From: FEN-1297 sp021817845
GTDB taxonomy: Bacteria; Bacteroidota; Ignavibacteria; Ignavibacteriales; Ignavibacteriaceae
Length of the DNA stretch: 64,000 bases
Assembly (NCBI GenBank): GCA_021817845.1
Contig: JAKAFW010000001.1
Coordinates: 1-64,000, forward strand
Reading direction: 5' to 3'
In this document: positions 54,058 to 62,296 of the stretch, piece after piece
How the letters are laid out: each line of letters begins with the position of its first letter
How positions within the stretch are numbered: position 1 is the stretch's first letter
Position numbers and translations under genes: made by a program
Notes under the pieces: generated by a model
What the model saw: the letters and a program-made list of their open reading frames with translations, nothing else
The model's database searches: none
Told to the model about the DNA's origin: nothing

Positions 54058-54231
54058 ACCGGTAATGGTTTTGCTTTATAGCAAAGTGAGAGGGAATCGT
54101 GTGAAATTCACGAACTGTCGCGCAACTGTAAGTAACTAAAAAGTTTTTACCAAAAAAATCCACTGTTTTGAATAATCAAGATGGGAAGGACGGTAAAAAT
54201 GTTACAAGTCAGGAGACCTGCCCTTACCGAC
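54058..54231 (+). promoter_or_regulatory. Cobalamin (B12) riboswitch
   Basis: The core AGTGAGAGGGAATCGTGTGAAATTC is followed by CGCAACTGTAAGT and, at 54206-54223, by the B12 box AAGTCAGGAGACCTGCC, all family signatures. The outer stem can be drawn between CGGTAA (54060-54065) and TTACCG (54224-54229). It precedes the nrdD/nrdG operon. The expected logic is that adenosylcobalamin turns the operon off, since a B12-dependent class II reductase elsewhere could then be used. Confidence 0.92.
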
Positions 54232-54488
54232 ATGGCAATGCTTTCGCGTTATGAAGCTTAGTCAGGTTCATGCACACTTTTCAAGAAATACTTTTTCTCA
54301 TACCTTAATGGTGCATAGTTTCCTTTCTTAATTTCACTTCCCGCAAAGCATTGTGAATCTCAGCAATTACTCTTTAACAATTTGATTAACTATTTAGGAT
54401 GTTAAAAATATGCTAACACACAATCTTCTTCAAAAAAATGATTAGTGGCTGTTCCTTAAAGTCTTATGTTGCCTGATTACATTATAAA
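54232..54488 (+). promoter_or_regulatory. Possible expression platform: long-range inverted repeat
   Basis: CAATGCTTTCGCG (54236-54248) is nearly complementary to CGCAAAGCATTG (54342-54353), a 12-bp stem apart from one bulge, separated by about 93 bases. It lies right after the riboswitch and before the CWC gene, so it may take part in the control decision. No T-run terminator or shifted ribosome-binding site is evident. Confidence 0.4.
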
Positions 54489-54707
54489 ATGGCTTCTCAC
54501 GAAATAAAATATTGCTCAATATGTTCAACAGCATTTGAATGTAAAGTTGGAAACATTACACAATGCCAATGTTTTGAAGTGCAGTTATCTGAAGAAGAAA
54601 AGGAATTTATTTATAATCAATACCAGGACTGCCTTTGCAAAAATTGCCTAATAGAATTAAAGAAAGAATATTCGCGACAAAAAATTAAAAGAAAGGAATC
54701 CACTTAA
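54489..54707 (+). CDS. Cysteine-rich CWC family protein
   Basis: 72 residues with eight cysteines spaced C9, C12, C18, C26, C28, C48, C50 and C53 (YCSICSTAFEC, QCQCF, CLCKNCL), the Cys-rich CWC pattern, with CQC in place of CWC. It should bind zinc or another metal. It overlaps nrdD by one base (TAATG), so it is translated with the anaerobic reductase. A role in metal supply or assembly for NrdD is inferred from position only. Confidence 0.8.
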   Translation: MASHEIKYCSICSTAFECKVGNITQCQCFEVQLSEEEKEFIYNQYQDCLCKNCLIELKKEYSRQKIKRKEST

Positions 54708-56809
54708 TGGAAACATATACTACAATTCAGTTCGTTAAAAAAAGAAATGGGAATACAGTAGAGTTCGACACTCATAAAATATTTACTGCAATAAAAAAAG
54801 CAGCCGGCTCAACCGGAGAGTTTGGAGAAGATATAGCAAGGACACTTTGCATTAAAACTATTAGTCTGGTTCAGCAATTATATATTGATAAAACACCTAC
54901 TGTTGAAAACGTACAGGATTGTGTTGAACAAATTATTATAGACTCCCCCTTTAAAAAGACGGCTAAAGCGTATATCTTATATAGAGACCAGCATTCAAAA
55001 TTGAGAGAAATTTCCCTCAAATCACATGTAGAGCTTATTGATAGTTATTTGAATAAAGCCGATTGGCAGGTCAATGAAAACAGTAATATGAGTTATTCAT
55101 TGCAAGGTCTAAATAATTATATCTCCTCTGAGTTAAGTAAAATATATTGGTTGAACAAAATATATCCTGTTGAAATCCGGGAAGCTCATCTTTCGGGAGA
55201 TTTTCATTTGCACGATTTAGGTCTTTTAAGCGTCTATTGCGTAGGATGGGATTTATATGACTTACTCGTTAACGGATTTAAAGGTGCTTCCGGGAAAGTT
55301 GAATCTAAACCAGCAAAACATTTCAGAACAGCATTAGGACAAATCGTAAATTTCTTCTATACCCTGCAAGGTGAATCAGCCGGTGCCCAGGCATTTTCAA
55401 ATTTCGATACGCTGTTAGCGCCTTTCATTAGATATGATAATCTTACTTATAATGAAATAAAACAAGCCGTACAAGAATTCCTGTTTAATGTAAATGTCCC
55501 TACTCGTGTCGGTTTTCAAACTCCATTTACAAACATTACGTTAGATTTAACCGTTCCTTCATATTATGCAAATATGGCGGTTATCATTGGCGGAGAAATG
55601 ATGAGTGAAACTTATGCCGGTTTCCAAAAAGAAATGGACTTTTTTAATAGGGCATTTTTGGAAGTAATGAAAGAGGGAGACGCCAAAGGTCGAGTTTTTA
55701 CATTTCCAATTCCAACGTACAATTTATCTAAAGATTTTGATTGGGATAATCCTAATTTGGAAATCTTGTGGGAAATAACTGCAAGATATGGCATTCCTTA
55801 CTTTGCTAATTTTATTAATTCCGAAATGAATCCTGAAGATGCACGGAGTATGTGCTGCCGTTTAAGAATTGATAACAGAGAACTTATCAGAAAAGGAGGG
55901 GGACTATTCGGAGCGTCACCTCTGACTGGTTCGATTGGCGTTGTAACGATTAATTTACCGCGTCTTGGTTATTTATCTAATGATGAATTTGAATTTTTCG
56001 ATAGACTCGGTAAACTGATGGACCTGGCAAGAGAGAGTTTAGAAATTAAGCGTAAAGTTATCGAAAAATATATGGATATAGATCTCTATCCATATATGAA
56101 ATTCTATCTTAGAAGTGTAAAAGAACGATTTAACGAATATTGGAAAAACCATTTCTCTACAATTGGTCTTGTTGGAATGAATGAAGCATGTATAAACCTT
56201 TTAGGCGACAGTATTGCCTCTAAAAATGGGCGGGACTTTGCTCTAAGAGTAATGGATTTTATGAGAAATAAATTACTGCAATATCAAGAAATTACCGGAA
56301 ATATGTATAACCTTGAAGCTACCCCTGCAGAAGGTACTTCATACAGACTTGCATTGATAGATAAAAGGAAATATCCCCGGATAATTTGTGCGAATGAATC
56401 TTCATTTAACGAAAAAGATTCTCCCTTTTATACCAATTCAACACAGCTATCCGTTAATTATACAGATGATTTGTTCGAACTATTGGATCTTCAGGATGAT
56501 CTTCAATCAAAATATACAGGCGGAACAGTTCAGCATATTTACATAGGAGAAAGGATTACAGATCATATGGCGCTTAAAAAATTAATCAAGACTATCTCTA
56601 TAAATTATAAATTACCTTATTTCACTATCACTCCTACATTCAGTGTTTGTCCAAACTGCGGATATATTGACGGAGAAAAGTTTGAATGCCTTGCTTGCAG
56701 TTCAGAGTGCGAAGTTTATTCTCGGGTGGTTGGATATTTACGCCCTGTCCAACATTGGAACAAAGGCAAACAATCCGAATTTGAAATGAGAAAATTATAT
56801 TCCGTATGA
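54707..56809 (+). CDS. nrdD: Anaerobic ribonucleoside-triphosphate reductase
   Basis: 700 residues, class III. An N-terminal ATP-cone (KRNGNTVEFDTHKIFTAIKKAAG) is followed by the barrel domain (HLHDLGLLSVYCVGWDL, FFYTLQGESAGAQAFSNFDT), the catalytic cysteines in SMCCRLRID, and a C-terminal zinc site (VCPNCGYIDGEKFECLACSS) with the glycyl-radical region RVVGYLRPVQHWNKGK. It reduces ribonucleoside triphosphates, and is destroyed by oxygen. The preceding riboswitch ties it to B12 status. Confidence 0.96.
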   Translation: METYTTIQFVKKRNGNTVEFDTHKIFTAIKKAAGSTGEFGEDIARTLCIKTISLVQQLYIDKTPTVENVQDCVEQIIIDSPFKKTAKAYILYRDQHSKLREISLKSHVELIDSYLNKADWQVNENSNMSYSLQGLNNYISSELSKIYWLNKIYPVEIREAHLSGDFHLHDLGLLSVYCVGWDLYDLLVNGFKGASGKVESKPAKHFRTALGQIVNFFYTLQGESAGAQAFSNFDTLLAPFIRYDNLTYNEIKQAVQEFLFNVNVPTRVGFQTPFTNITLDLTVPSYYANMAVIIGGEMMSETYAGFQKEMDFFNRAFLEVMKEGDAKGRVFTFPIPTYNLSKDFDWDNPNLEILWEITARYGIPYFANFINSEMNPEDARSMCCRLRIDNRELIRKGGGLFGASPLTGSIGVVTINLPRLGYLSNDEFEFFDRLGKLMDLARESLEIKRKVIEKYMDIDLYPYMKFYLRSVKERFNEYWKNHFSTIGLVGMNEACINLLGDSIASKNGRDFALRVMDFMRNKLLQYQEITGNMYNLEATPAEGTSYRLALIDKRKYPRIICANESSFNEKDSPFYTNSTQLSVNYTDDLFELLDLQDDLQSKYTGGTVQHIYIGERITDHMALKKLIKTISINYKLPYFTITPTFSVCPNCGYIDGEKFECLACSSECEVYSRVVGYLRPVQHWNKGKQSEFEMRKLYSV

Positions 56810-57465
56810 AAATAGCTGCCATCCAAAAATTATCCTTGATAGATTATCCCGGCATGATAAGTTCGGTTATTTTTACCCAGGGGTGTAACTTCCGCTGTGG
56901 TTACTGCCATAATCCATCTTTGGTTTTGCCCCAGTCTTTTGGTGATTTTGTTTTAGAGGCCAAAGTATTTGATTTTCTACAAACCAGAATCGGCAAAATA
57001 GAAGGAGTAGTAATTACGGGAGGCGAACCGACAATTCAGTTTGACTTGGTTCGCTTGATTAAGAAAATAAAAGCGCTGGGATTATCGGTTAAATTAGATA
57101 CAAACGGAAGCAACCCCGGAATGCTGAAAAAAATAATTGATAACAAACTAATTGATTTTATTGCTATGGACTTAAAAGCCCCGTTAAATAAATATAGTGC
57201 GATTTGCAATGTTAATGTTGATATTGAGAGAATTAAAAAATCTATTTTTTATATTAAAAACTCAGGCATAGTAAAGCAATTTAGGATTACAGCTATAAAA
57301 GGGATTCATACTATTGAAGACTTAGACAGCATAAAGGGGATTATCGGGGACAATATTACTTTACAAAATTTTAAATTCTCCGGAAAACATATTGGTAATT
57401 CATTCAGTAAAGAAAATGAATTTAGCTCAAAAGAGATGGATGAGTTTATTAGTATTCTGAATTAG
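56806..57465 (+). CDS. nrdG: Anaerobic ribonucleotide reductase activating protein, radical SAM
   Basis: 219 residues. TQGCNFRCGYCHNPS carries the CxxxCxxC cluster motif of radical SAM enzymes and GVVITGGEPTIQFDL the SAM-binding GGE motif. It creates the glycyl radical on NrdD. The start overlaps nrdD by 4 bases (ATGA). The domain length and order match the shorter NrdG type. Confidence 0.93.
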   Translation: MKIAAIQKLSLIDYPGMISSVIFTQGCNFRCGYCHNPSLVLPQSFGDFVLEAKVFDFLQTRIGKIEGVVITGGEPTIQFDLVRLIKKIKALGLSVKLDTNGSNPGMLKKIIDNKLIDFIAMDLKAPLNKYSAICNVNVDIERIKKSIFYIKNSGIVKQFRITAIKGIHTIEDLDSIKGIIGDNITLQNFKFSGKHIGNSFSKENEFSSKEMDEFISILN

Positions 57466-57971
57466 TCGATTTTTAATGAAAGAATTTTCTTTTGCAACAC
57501 GAGAGAGCCAAAACTTTTAAAATAATTTTGTTGAGCGAATAAAATATAAGCGCGCTTCTAAAAACCAACAATTAAACTTGAATTAATTTATAAACTCATT
57601 TTTTCTAAAAAATCTAGATAAATTTCATAGAATATTATCGTTTTATGCTCTTTATTTTAAAGGATCAAAGATCGCTTTTGAAGATTTTATCTTCTGGACA
57701 CACCTCACCCTGCAAGCTGTAAAACAACAGTTCATTTTGTATATCAAATGCATCAAACCTATCGCCCCGTTTGTTATTAGCCTGCCTATCGTTCGTATGT
57801 ATATCCCCTTCATACCGTTGGTCAGGTAAGCAAACATTAAAAACCTATTCACTGTACCATGATTACTTCGCATTATAAATTGGGTAATTTTGTGCTATAA
57901 AGTAATTTTCTATGAAATAAAAATTAAAATTTTAATTAACTTTGCGCAGATCATTATATGGTCCTTCTAAA
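57466..57971. other. 506-bp intergenic region
   Basis: No gene supported. A half-copy of the MITE-like end (CGCGCTTCTAAAAACC, 57551-57566) is present without its partner. TAACTTTG at 57936-57943 fits the Bacteroidota -7 element (TAnnTTTG) just before the pabBC start. The 73-codon minus-strand frame at 57652-57873 has no features of a gene. Confidence 0.5.
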
Positions 57972-59837
57972 ATGAATATTGAAGAAATTATTAATATAGT
58001 CCTGTCTAAAGAAAACAGCGCGTTTTTTTACACTCCTTCGTTTTATAACGATTCTTTTTCTTATTTGTTTGAGGAACCGGTAAAAGTACTCTCGGCAAAA
58101 ACAAAAATAGAATTCGAAAAAGATCTAGCTATCATGGATAAAGAATTATCTTCCGGTTTAATCGGATATAATTTAATTGCATACGAGGCGGGTTATTTAC
58201 TTGAAGACAAGTTGAATAAGCTCTACCGCGTCGAAGAAGAAATATTTAAAGCGGTCCTTTTTAACAAGGTATCAAAGATAAATTCCCAAAATATTACTAT
58301 TGATTTTAACTTAGGCAGTTTAGATTATTCTTTGAAGGATTTCAGATTAAATATTTCCGAAGATCAGTTTATCCGAGATGTACATAAAATCAAAGGATAT
58401 ATTAAAGAAGGAGATACTTACCAGGTTAACTATACCGTAAAAGGAAAATTTCAATTTAACGGTGATTATTCCGCGCTTTTCAAAAGCTTAATATTCAATC
58501 AATCGGCAAAATATACTGCTATTATTAATTGCGGAAGTAAAATAATTATATCGCTTTCACCGGAGCTGTTTTTCTCTATTGATAAAAAGAAAAATATTAT
58601 TGCCAAGCCGATGAAAGGTACGATAAAAAGAGGCAAAAATTTACAGGATGACCGGCGCAATTTTGAACTGTTAGCGGGCAGCGAAAAGGATCGTGCTGAA
58701 AATTCGATGATTGTGGATTTGTTAAGAAATGACATCGGGAAGATTTCCGAATATGGAAGTGTAATTACGGAAAATATTTTTGAAATTGAAAAGTATGAAT
58801 CTGTGTTTCAAATGGTTTCTAAAGTTAAAGGAGTTTTGAAGAAAGATTGCAGCTTAAGCGATGTATTGAAAAGTCTATTCCCCTGCGGCTCTATTACAGG
58901 CGCGCCTAAAATAAGGACGATGGAAATAATAAATGAATTAGAAAAGGAAAAAAGAGGAATTTATACCGGCGGCATAGGTTTGATACTTGAAGACAAGACT
59001 GTTTTTAATGTAGCAATAAGGACAATTGAAATAGATCGGGATACCGGATGCGGCGTTATCGGCTTGGGAAGCGGAATTGTTTGGGACAGCATTCCGGATA
59101 AAGAATATAAAGAAACCCTTTTGAAAGGAGAATTCCTTTTGAAACCGCAAAACAATTTTGAAATATTTGAAACCTGCAAGGTGGAATATCTAAAAGTGTA
59201 TTTGCTAGAGCAGCATCTGAATAGATTAAAACATTCGGCTGATTATTTCTTATTCAATTATGATGAAGAAAAAATCAGAAGTAAAATTCAGGAAGCGGTA
59301 AGTAAACTTGATAACGGTTTAATTTATAGGATAAAATATTCATTGAACAAAGGCGGCGATTTAAGAATAGAGACAAGCGGCTTTCCTGCAATTCCATCAA
59401 AAGTACGAATAATAATTTCCGGTAAAGAAATCGATACTGCGGATAAGTTCCGGTACTTTAAAACGACTAATCGCAAACTTTATAATTCAGAATTTGAATA
59501 TTATAATTCGAAAGGATTCTTCGATGTAATTTTCTTAAATGAAAACGGATATATCACCGAAGGAGCGATATCGAATATATTCTTAAGAAAAGGAGGAAAG
59601 TGGTTTACTCCTCATATAGACTGCGGAATATTACCCGGGGTTTTTAGAGAGTCTTTCAAACTCAAATTGCAGGATATTGAAGAAAGCAAACTAACGCTTT
59701 CTGATCTTGTAACTGCGGATGAAGTTATTTTAACTAATTCTTTGAGAGGAGTTGTTAGGGTTGATGAGGTCTATTTAGAGGATGGAGAATTAATTAAAAT
59801 GAAATCTTCCGCTAAAAGAAAAAGAAGTTTTTGTTAG
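57972..59837 (+). CDS. pabBC: Fused aminodeoxychorismate synthase component I and aminodeoxychorismate lyase
   Basis: 621 residues from ATG 57972. Residues about 100-400 are the chorismate-binding domain, with the PabB lysine motif AKPMKGTIKRG, SEKDRAENSMIVDLLRNDIG and CGSITGAPKIRTMEII. Residues about 405-620 are a class IV aminotransferase-like lyase domain (FEIFETCKVEYLKVYLLEQHLNRLK, the Lys of KTTNRKLYN, NENGYITEGAISNIFL). Together they make para-aminobenzoate for folate from chorismate and glutamine-derived ammonia (the PabA subunit is elsewhere). The frame is open to TTG 57942 but the ATG start is favoured. Confidence 0.92.
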   Translation: MNIEEIINIVLSKENSAFFYTPSFYNDSFSYLFEEPVKVLSAKTKIEFEKDLAIMDKELSSGLIGYNLIAYEAGYLLEDKLNKLYRVEEEIFKAVLFNKVSKINSQNITIDFNLGSLDYSLKDFRLNISEDQFIRDVHKIKGYIKEGDTYQVNYTVKGKFQFNGDYSALFKSLIFNQSAKYTAIINCGSKIIISLSPELFFSIDKKKNIIAKPMKGTIKRGKNLQDDRRNFELLAGSEKDRAENSMIVDLLRNDIGKISEYGSVITENIFEIEKYESVFQMVSKVKGVLKKDCSLSDVLKSLFPCGSITGAPKIRTMEIINELEKEKRGIYTGGIGLILEDKTVFNVAIRTIEIDRDTGCGVIGLGSGIVWDSIPDKEYKETLLKGEFLLKPQNNFEIFETCKVEYLKVYLLEQHLNRLKHSADYFLFNYDEEKIRSKIQEAVSKLDNGLIYRIKYSLNKGGDLRIETSGFPAIPSKVRIIISGKEIDTADKFRYFKTTNRKLYNSEFEYYNSKGFFDVIFLNENGYITEGAISNIFLRKGGKWFTPHIDCGILPGVFRESFKLKLQDIEESKLTLSDLVTADEVILTNSLRGVVRVDEVYLEDGELIKMKSSAKRKRSFC

Positions 59838-60004
59838 ACCGTAATAGTGATTTTATTTAGGATGCGGGAGTAATGATAGAGAAAAATATTTTAACCACGA
59901 TTAACATAATATATAGCCCACAAATTCCCCGAAGATATTATGTTTAAAAGTGAATAAAAAAGGCATCCTTTCTGTAAACGTGCGAGTATATTTTAAAAAT
60001 ATTC

Positions 60005-60036
60005 CTTGACATCTGAAATTTTATATTATATCTTTG
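60005..60036 (+). promoter_or_regulatory. Bacteroidota-type promoter for the sulfate-assimilation operon
   Basis: CTTG (60005-60008) and TATCTTTG (60029-60036) are 20 bases apart, matching the TTG-N19-21-TAnnTTTG consensus of Bacteroidota. The start of transcription would be near 60041-60045, only a few bases before the leader ATG at 60049, so the leader ORF would be nearly leaderless. Confidence 0.65.
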
Positions 60037-60048
60037 CATTAATAAAAA

Positions 60049-60144
60049 ATGAACAACGAAAATAAAAATATTAACCTAAGCGGATCAAAAGCAATGTGTT
60101 GCTGCTGCATGATGTATTCATTACGGCGGAAGGACACAGTATAA
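60049..60144 (+). CDS. Candidate cysteine leader peptide (31 codons)
   Basis: A short frame, ATG 60049 to TAA 60142, encodes a 31-residue peptide whose residues 15-23 read AMCCCCMMY; codons 17-20 (60097-60108) are TGT TGC TGC TGC. Four Cys in a row, flanked by three Met, is highly unusual by chance and matches the sulfur theme of the operon downstream. The frame ends 25 bases before a Rho-independent terminator (60169-60207). I infer a transcription attenuator in which the ribosome senses Cys-tRNA. It has no protein homology and its function would be regulatory. Confidence 0.75.
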   Translation: MNNENKNINLSGSKAMCCCCMMYSLRRKDTV

Positions 60145-60168
60145 TTTTTAATAAATAATTTTTTATTG

Positions 60169-60207
60169 AACCCTTCCCGAAGTCTAATCGAGAAGGGTTT
60201 TTTATTT
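60169..60207 (+). terminator. Attenuator terminator behind the Cys leader
   Basis: AACCCTTC (60169-60176) pairs with GAAGGGTT (60192-60199), followed by TTTTTATTTT. The 5' arm contains CCTTCC (60172-60177), which can instead pair with GGAAGG (60128-60133) inside the leader ORF. When the ribosome waits at the Cys codons, GGAAGG stays free and would block the terminator. When it reaches the stop codon, it covers GGAAGG and the terminator forms. Confidence 0.8.
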
Positions 60208-60241
60208 TGAATATGACATAAAAATTATAAACATAATAAAA

Positions 60242-60364
60242 CTCTTATCGAGAAAGGTTGAGGGAACAGGCCCTGAGAAACCTTAGCAACCACCCGGGTA
60301 AATCGGATTATGGTGCTACTTCCTGCCCGTCCCAATTTAATCGGGATTATGGGAAAGATAAGAG
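60242..60364 (+). promoter_or_regulatory. SAM-I riboswitch (S box)
   Basis: CTCTTATC (60242-60249) and GATAAGAG (60357-60364) form a perfect 8-bp outer stem. The core reads AGAAAGGTTGAGGGAACAGGCCC, GAAACCTTAGCAACC and GGTGCTACTTCCTGCCC, the standard SAM-I signatures. It senses S-adenosylmethionine, and high SAM should cause termination at the following hairpin. Confidence 0.95.
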
Positions 60365-60378
60365 AAGAAGTTTTCAAA

Positions 60379-60416
60379 AACCTCTTCGAGTATTTTTTCC
60401 CGGAGAGGTTTTTTTA
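60379..60416 (+). terminator. SAM riboswitch terminator
   Basis: AACCTCT (60379-60385) and AGAGGTT (60404-60410) form the stem, followed by a T run TTTTTTTATT. The 3' strand of the riboswitch outer stem, AAGAG (60360-60364), can pair with CTCTT (60382-60386), giving the alternative antiterminator. Confidence 0.85.
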
Positions 60417-60438
60417 TTGAAAAAATTATAGGAACAAT

Positions 60439-60660
60439 ATGATAGACAACCATAACAGAAGTATTATTAAAGCAATTTCATGGAGAGTTTTTGGTTCGAT
60501 GGATACTATCTTGGTTTCTTTGTTTATAACAAGAAGTTACAAATTGGCTCTCTCAATCGGCTTTATTGAAGTATTCACTAAAATGCTTCTTTATTATTTC
60601 CATGAAAGGTTATGGAATAAAGTCAATTTCGGAAGAGTCTCTAAACAGGAATCAATTTAA
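60439..60660 (+). CDS. DUF2061 family membrane protein
   Basis: 73 residues with two membrane helices. SIIKAISWRVFGSMDTILVSLFITRSYKLALSIGFIEVFTKMLLYYFHERLW is the DUF2061 pattern. It lies first in the sulfate-assimilation operon, before cysH, which is its common neighbourhood in Bacteroidota. Function unknown; a part in sulfate or sulfite movement is only a guess. Confidence 0.9.
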   Translation: MIDNHNRSIIKAISWRVFGSMDTILVSLFITRSYKLALSIGFIEVFTKMLLYYFHERLWNKVNFGRVSKQESI

Positions 60661-60674
60661 AGGAGAAAAAAATA

Positions 60675-61391
60675 ATGGATGAAATTTATGAATTGAATTT
60701 AAAATTTGAAGATAAGTCTGCCGAAGATATCTTGAAATATTTCTTGAGCAAATATGAAAATAGACTAGCCCTTGCATCGAGCCTTAGCATCGAAGATCAG
60801 GTGTTGACTGATATAATATTAAAGATTGATAAAAATGCCAAGATATTTACTTTAGATACCGGCAGACTTCCTTATGAGACTTATAAACTCTTAGATGAAA
60901 CAAATACATATTACAATTATAAGCTTGACATATATTATCCTCAGAACTCCCCGGTAGAAAAAATGGTAAAAGAAAAGGGAATAAATCTTTTCTACAATAG
61001 TGTGGAGGAAAGAAAACTCTGCTGCTACAACAGGAAAGTAGAACCATTAAAGAGAGCGCTGAGCGGTTTAGACGCATGGATTTGCGGTCTAAGAAAAGAG
61101 CAATCTGTTACGCGTGAAAACCTTGAAATTGTAGAATTCGACGAGGGCAACCGTATGCTGAAAATAAATCCGATTCTTAATTGGACTGAATTAGAAGTAT
61201 TGAAATACATAAAAGAAAATAATGTTCCATACAACAAACTTTACGACCAAAATTATAAAAGTATTGGATGTGCACCTTGTACAAGGCCGGTTAGAGAAGG
61301 CGAGGATTTAAGAAGCGGTAGATGGTGGTGGGAAAATCCTGATACAAAAGAATGCGGTCTACATATTAATCATTCAAATAATAAAGCATAA
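60675..61391 (+). CDS. cysH: Assimilatory adenylylsulfate (APS) reductase
   Basis: 238 residues. ALASSLSIEDQVLTDII is the nucleotide-binding start and CGLRKEQSVTRENLEIVEFD the substrate loop. Two cysteine pairs (KLCCYNRK and GCAPCTRP) can bind a 4Fe-4S cluster, and the last Cys (KECGLH) is the catalytic one. Such cluster pairs occur in the APS-using form (EC 1.8.4.10), not in the PAPS-using E. coli form. This fits with the absence of an APS kinase in this operon. Sulfite is released using thioredoxin. Confidence 0.92.
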   Translation: MDEIYELNLKFEDKSAEDILKYFLSKYENRLALASSLSIEDQVLTDIILKIDKNAKIFTLDTGRLPYETYKLLDETNTYYNYKLDIYYPQNSPVEKMVKEKGINLFYNSVEERKLCCYNRKVEPLKRALSGLDAWICGLRKEQSVTRENLEIVEFDEGNRMLKINPILNWTELEVLKYIKENNVPYNKLYDQNYKSIGCAPCTRPVREGEDLRSGRWWWENPDTKECGLHINHSNNKA

Positions 61392-61393
61392 TT

Positions 61394-62275
61394 ATGGATT
61401 ACCTTGAAAAATTAGAAGCTCAAAGCGTTTATATATTACGTGAAGCATATAGAGAATTTAAAAATCTTTCTATGCTTTGGTCAATAGGTAAAGACAGTAC
61501 AGTCATGCTGTGGCTTGCTAAGAAAGCCTTCTTCGGACATGTGCCATTTCCTCTTGTGCACATTGATACGTCGTATAAAATTCCTGCGATGATTGAATAC
61601 AGAAATAAATTGGCTATTGAATGGGATATAAATTTAATAGTAGGCCAAAATAAAAAGGCATTACAAAATAAACTTACATTTCCCGATGGCAATGTCGATA
61701 GGCTTACCTGCTGCAAATATCTTAAGTCAGAAGCTTTAAGAAATACTCTTTCGGGAGAGTGGCCAAGATATAAGTTAGATCATGTTACCGGAGAATTTAT
61801 TGAAGACAACGATAGGACTTCCTATACAGGAGTTATTGTAGGAGTAAGAGCCGATGAAGAAGGGAGCAGATCGAAAGAAAGATATTTTTCTCCAAGAGAT
61901 AAAAACAATGATTGGAATATCGGCGATCAGCCGCCCGAATTGTGGAATCAATTTAAAACTGATTTCGCGCCCGGGACCCACGTCAGAATCCATCCTCTTT
62001 TGGATTGGACGGAATTAAACATCTGGGAATATCTCGACAGAGAAAATATTCCAGTAATTCCAATCTACTTTGATAACGGGAAAGGTACAAGATATAGATC
62101 GTTAGGATGCTATCCATGCACAATGCCAGTCGAATCCAACGCGAAAAATGTTAAAGAAATTATACAAGAATTAAAAAGCGGAAGGTTTGTCAACGTTGCT
62201 GAAAGATCAGGAAGAGAACAGGATAAAGAAGGCGGCGGCACCCTTGAAGAATTAAGACGTGAAGGTTACATGTAG
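61394..62275 (+). CDS. cysD: Sulfate adenylyltransferase subunit 2
   Basis: 293 residues. The adenylyl-transfer subunit of ATP sulfurylase: LEKLEAQSVYILREAYREFKNLSMLWSIGKDSTVMLWLA (PP-loop SIGKDST), LTCCKYLKSEALR and YTGVIVGVRADEEGSRSKERYFSPRD. The C-terminal CYPCTMPVES is standard. It starts 2 bases after cysH and ends touching cysN. Confidence 0.96.
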   Translation: MDYLEKLEAQSVYILREAYREFKNLSMLWSIGKDSTVMLWLAKKAFFGHVPFPLVHIDTSYKIPAMIEYRNKLAIEWDINLIVGQNKKALQNKLTFPDGNVDRLTCCKYLKSEALRNTLSGEWPRYKLDHVTGEFIEDNDRTSYTGVIVGVRADEEGSRSKERYFSPRDKNNDWNIGDQPPELWNQFKTDFAPGTHVRIHPLLDWTELNIWEYLDRENIPVIPIYFDNGKGTRYRSLGCYPCTMPVESNAKNVKEIIQELKSGRFVNVAERSGREQDKEGGGTLEELRREGYM

Positions 62276-62296
62276 ATGCTAATTGAAAGGATATTA

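Noticed and set aside
57652..57873. 73-codon minus-strand ORF in the gap before pabBC
   Set aside because: No family, no upstream ribosome-binding site and no conserved neighbour; it is within AT-rich intergenic DNA.
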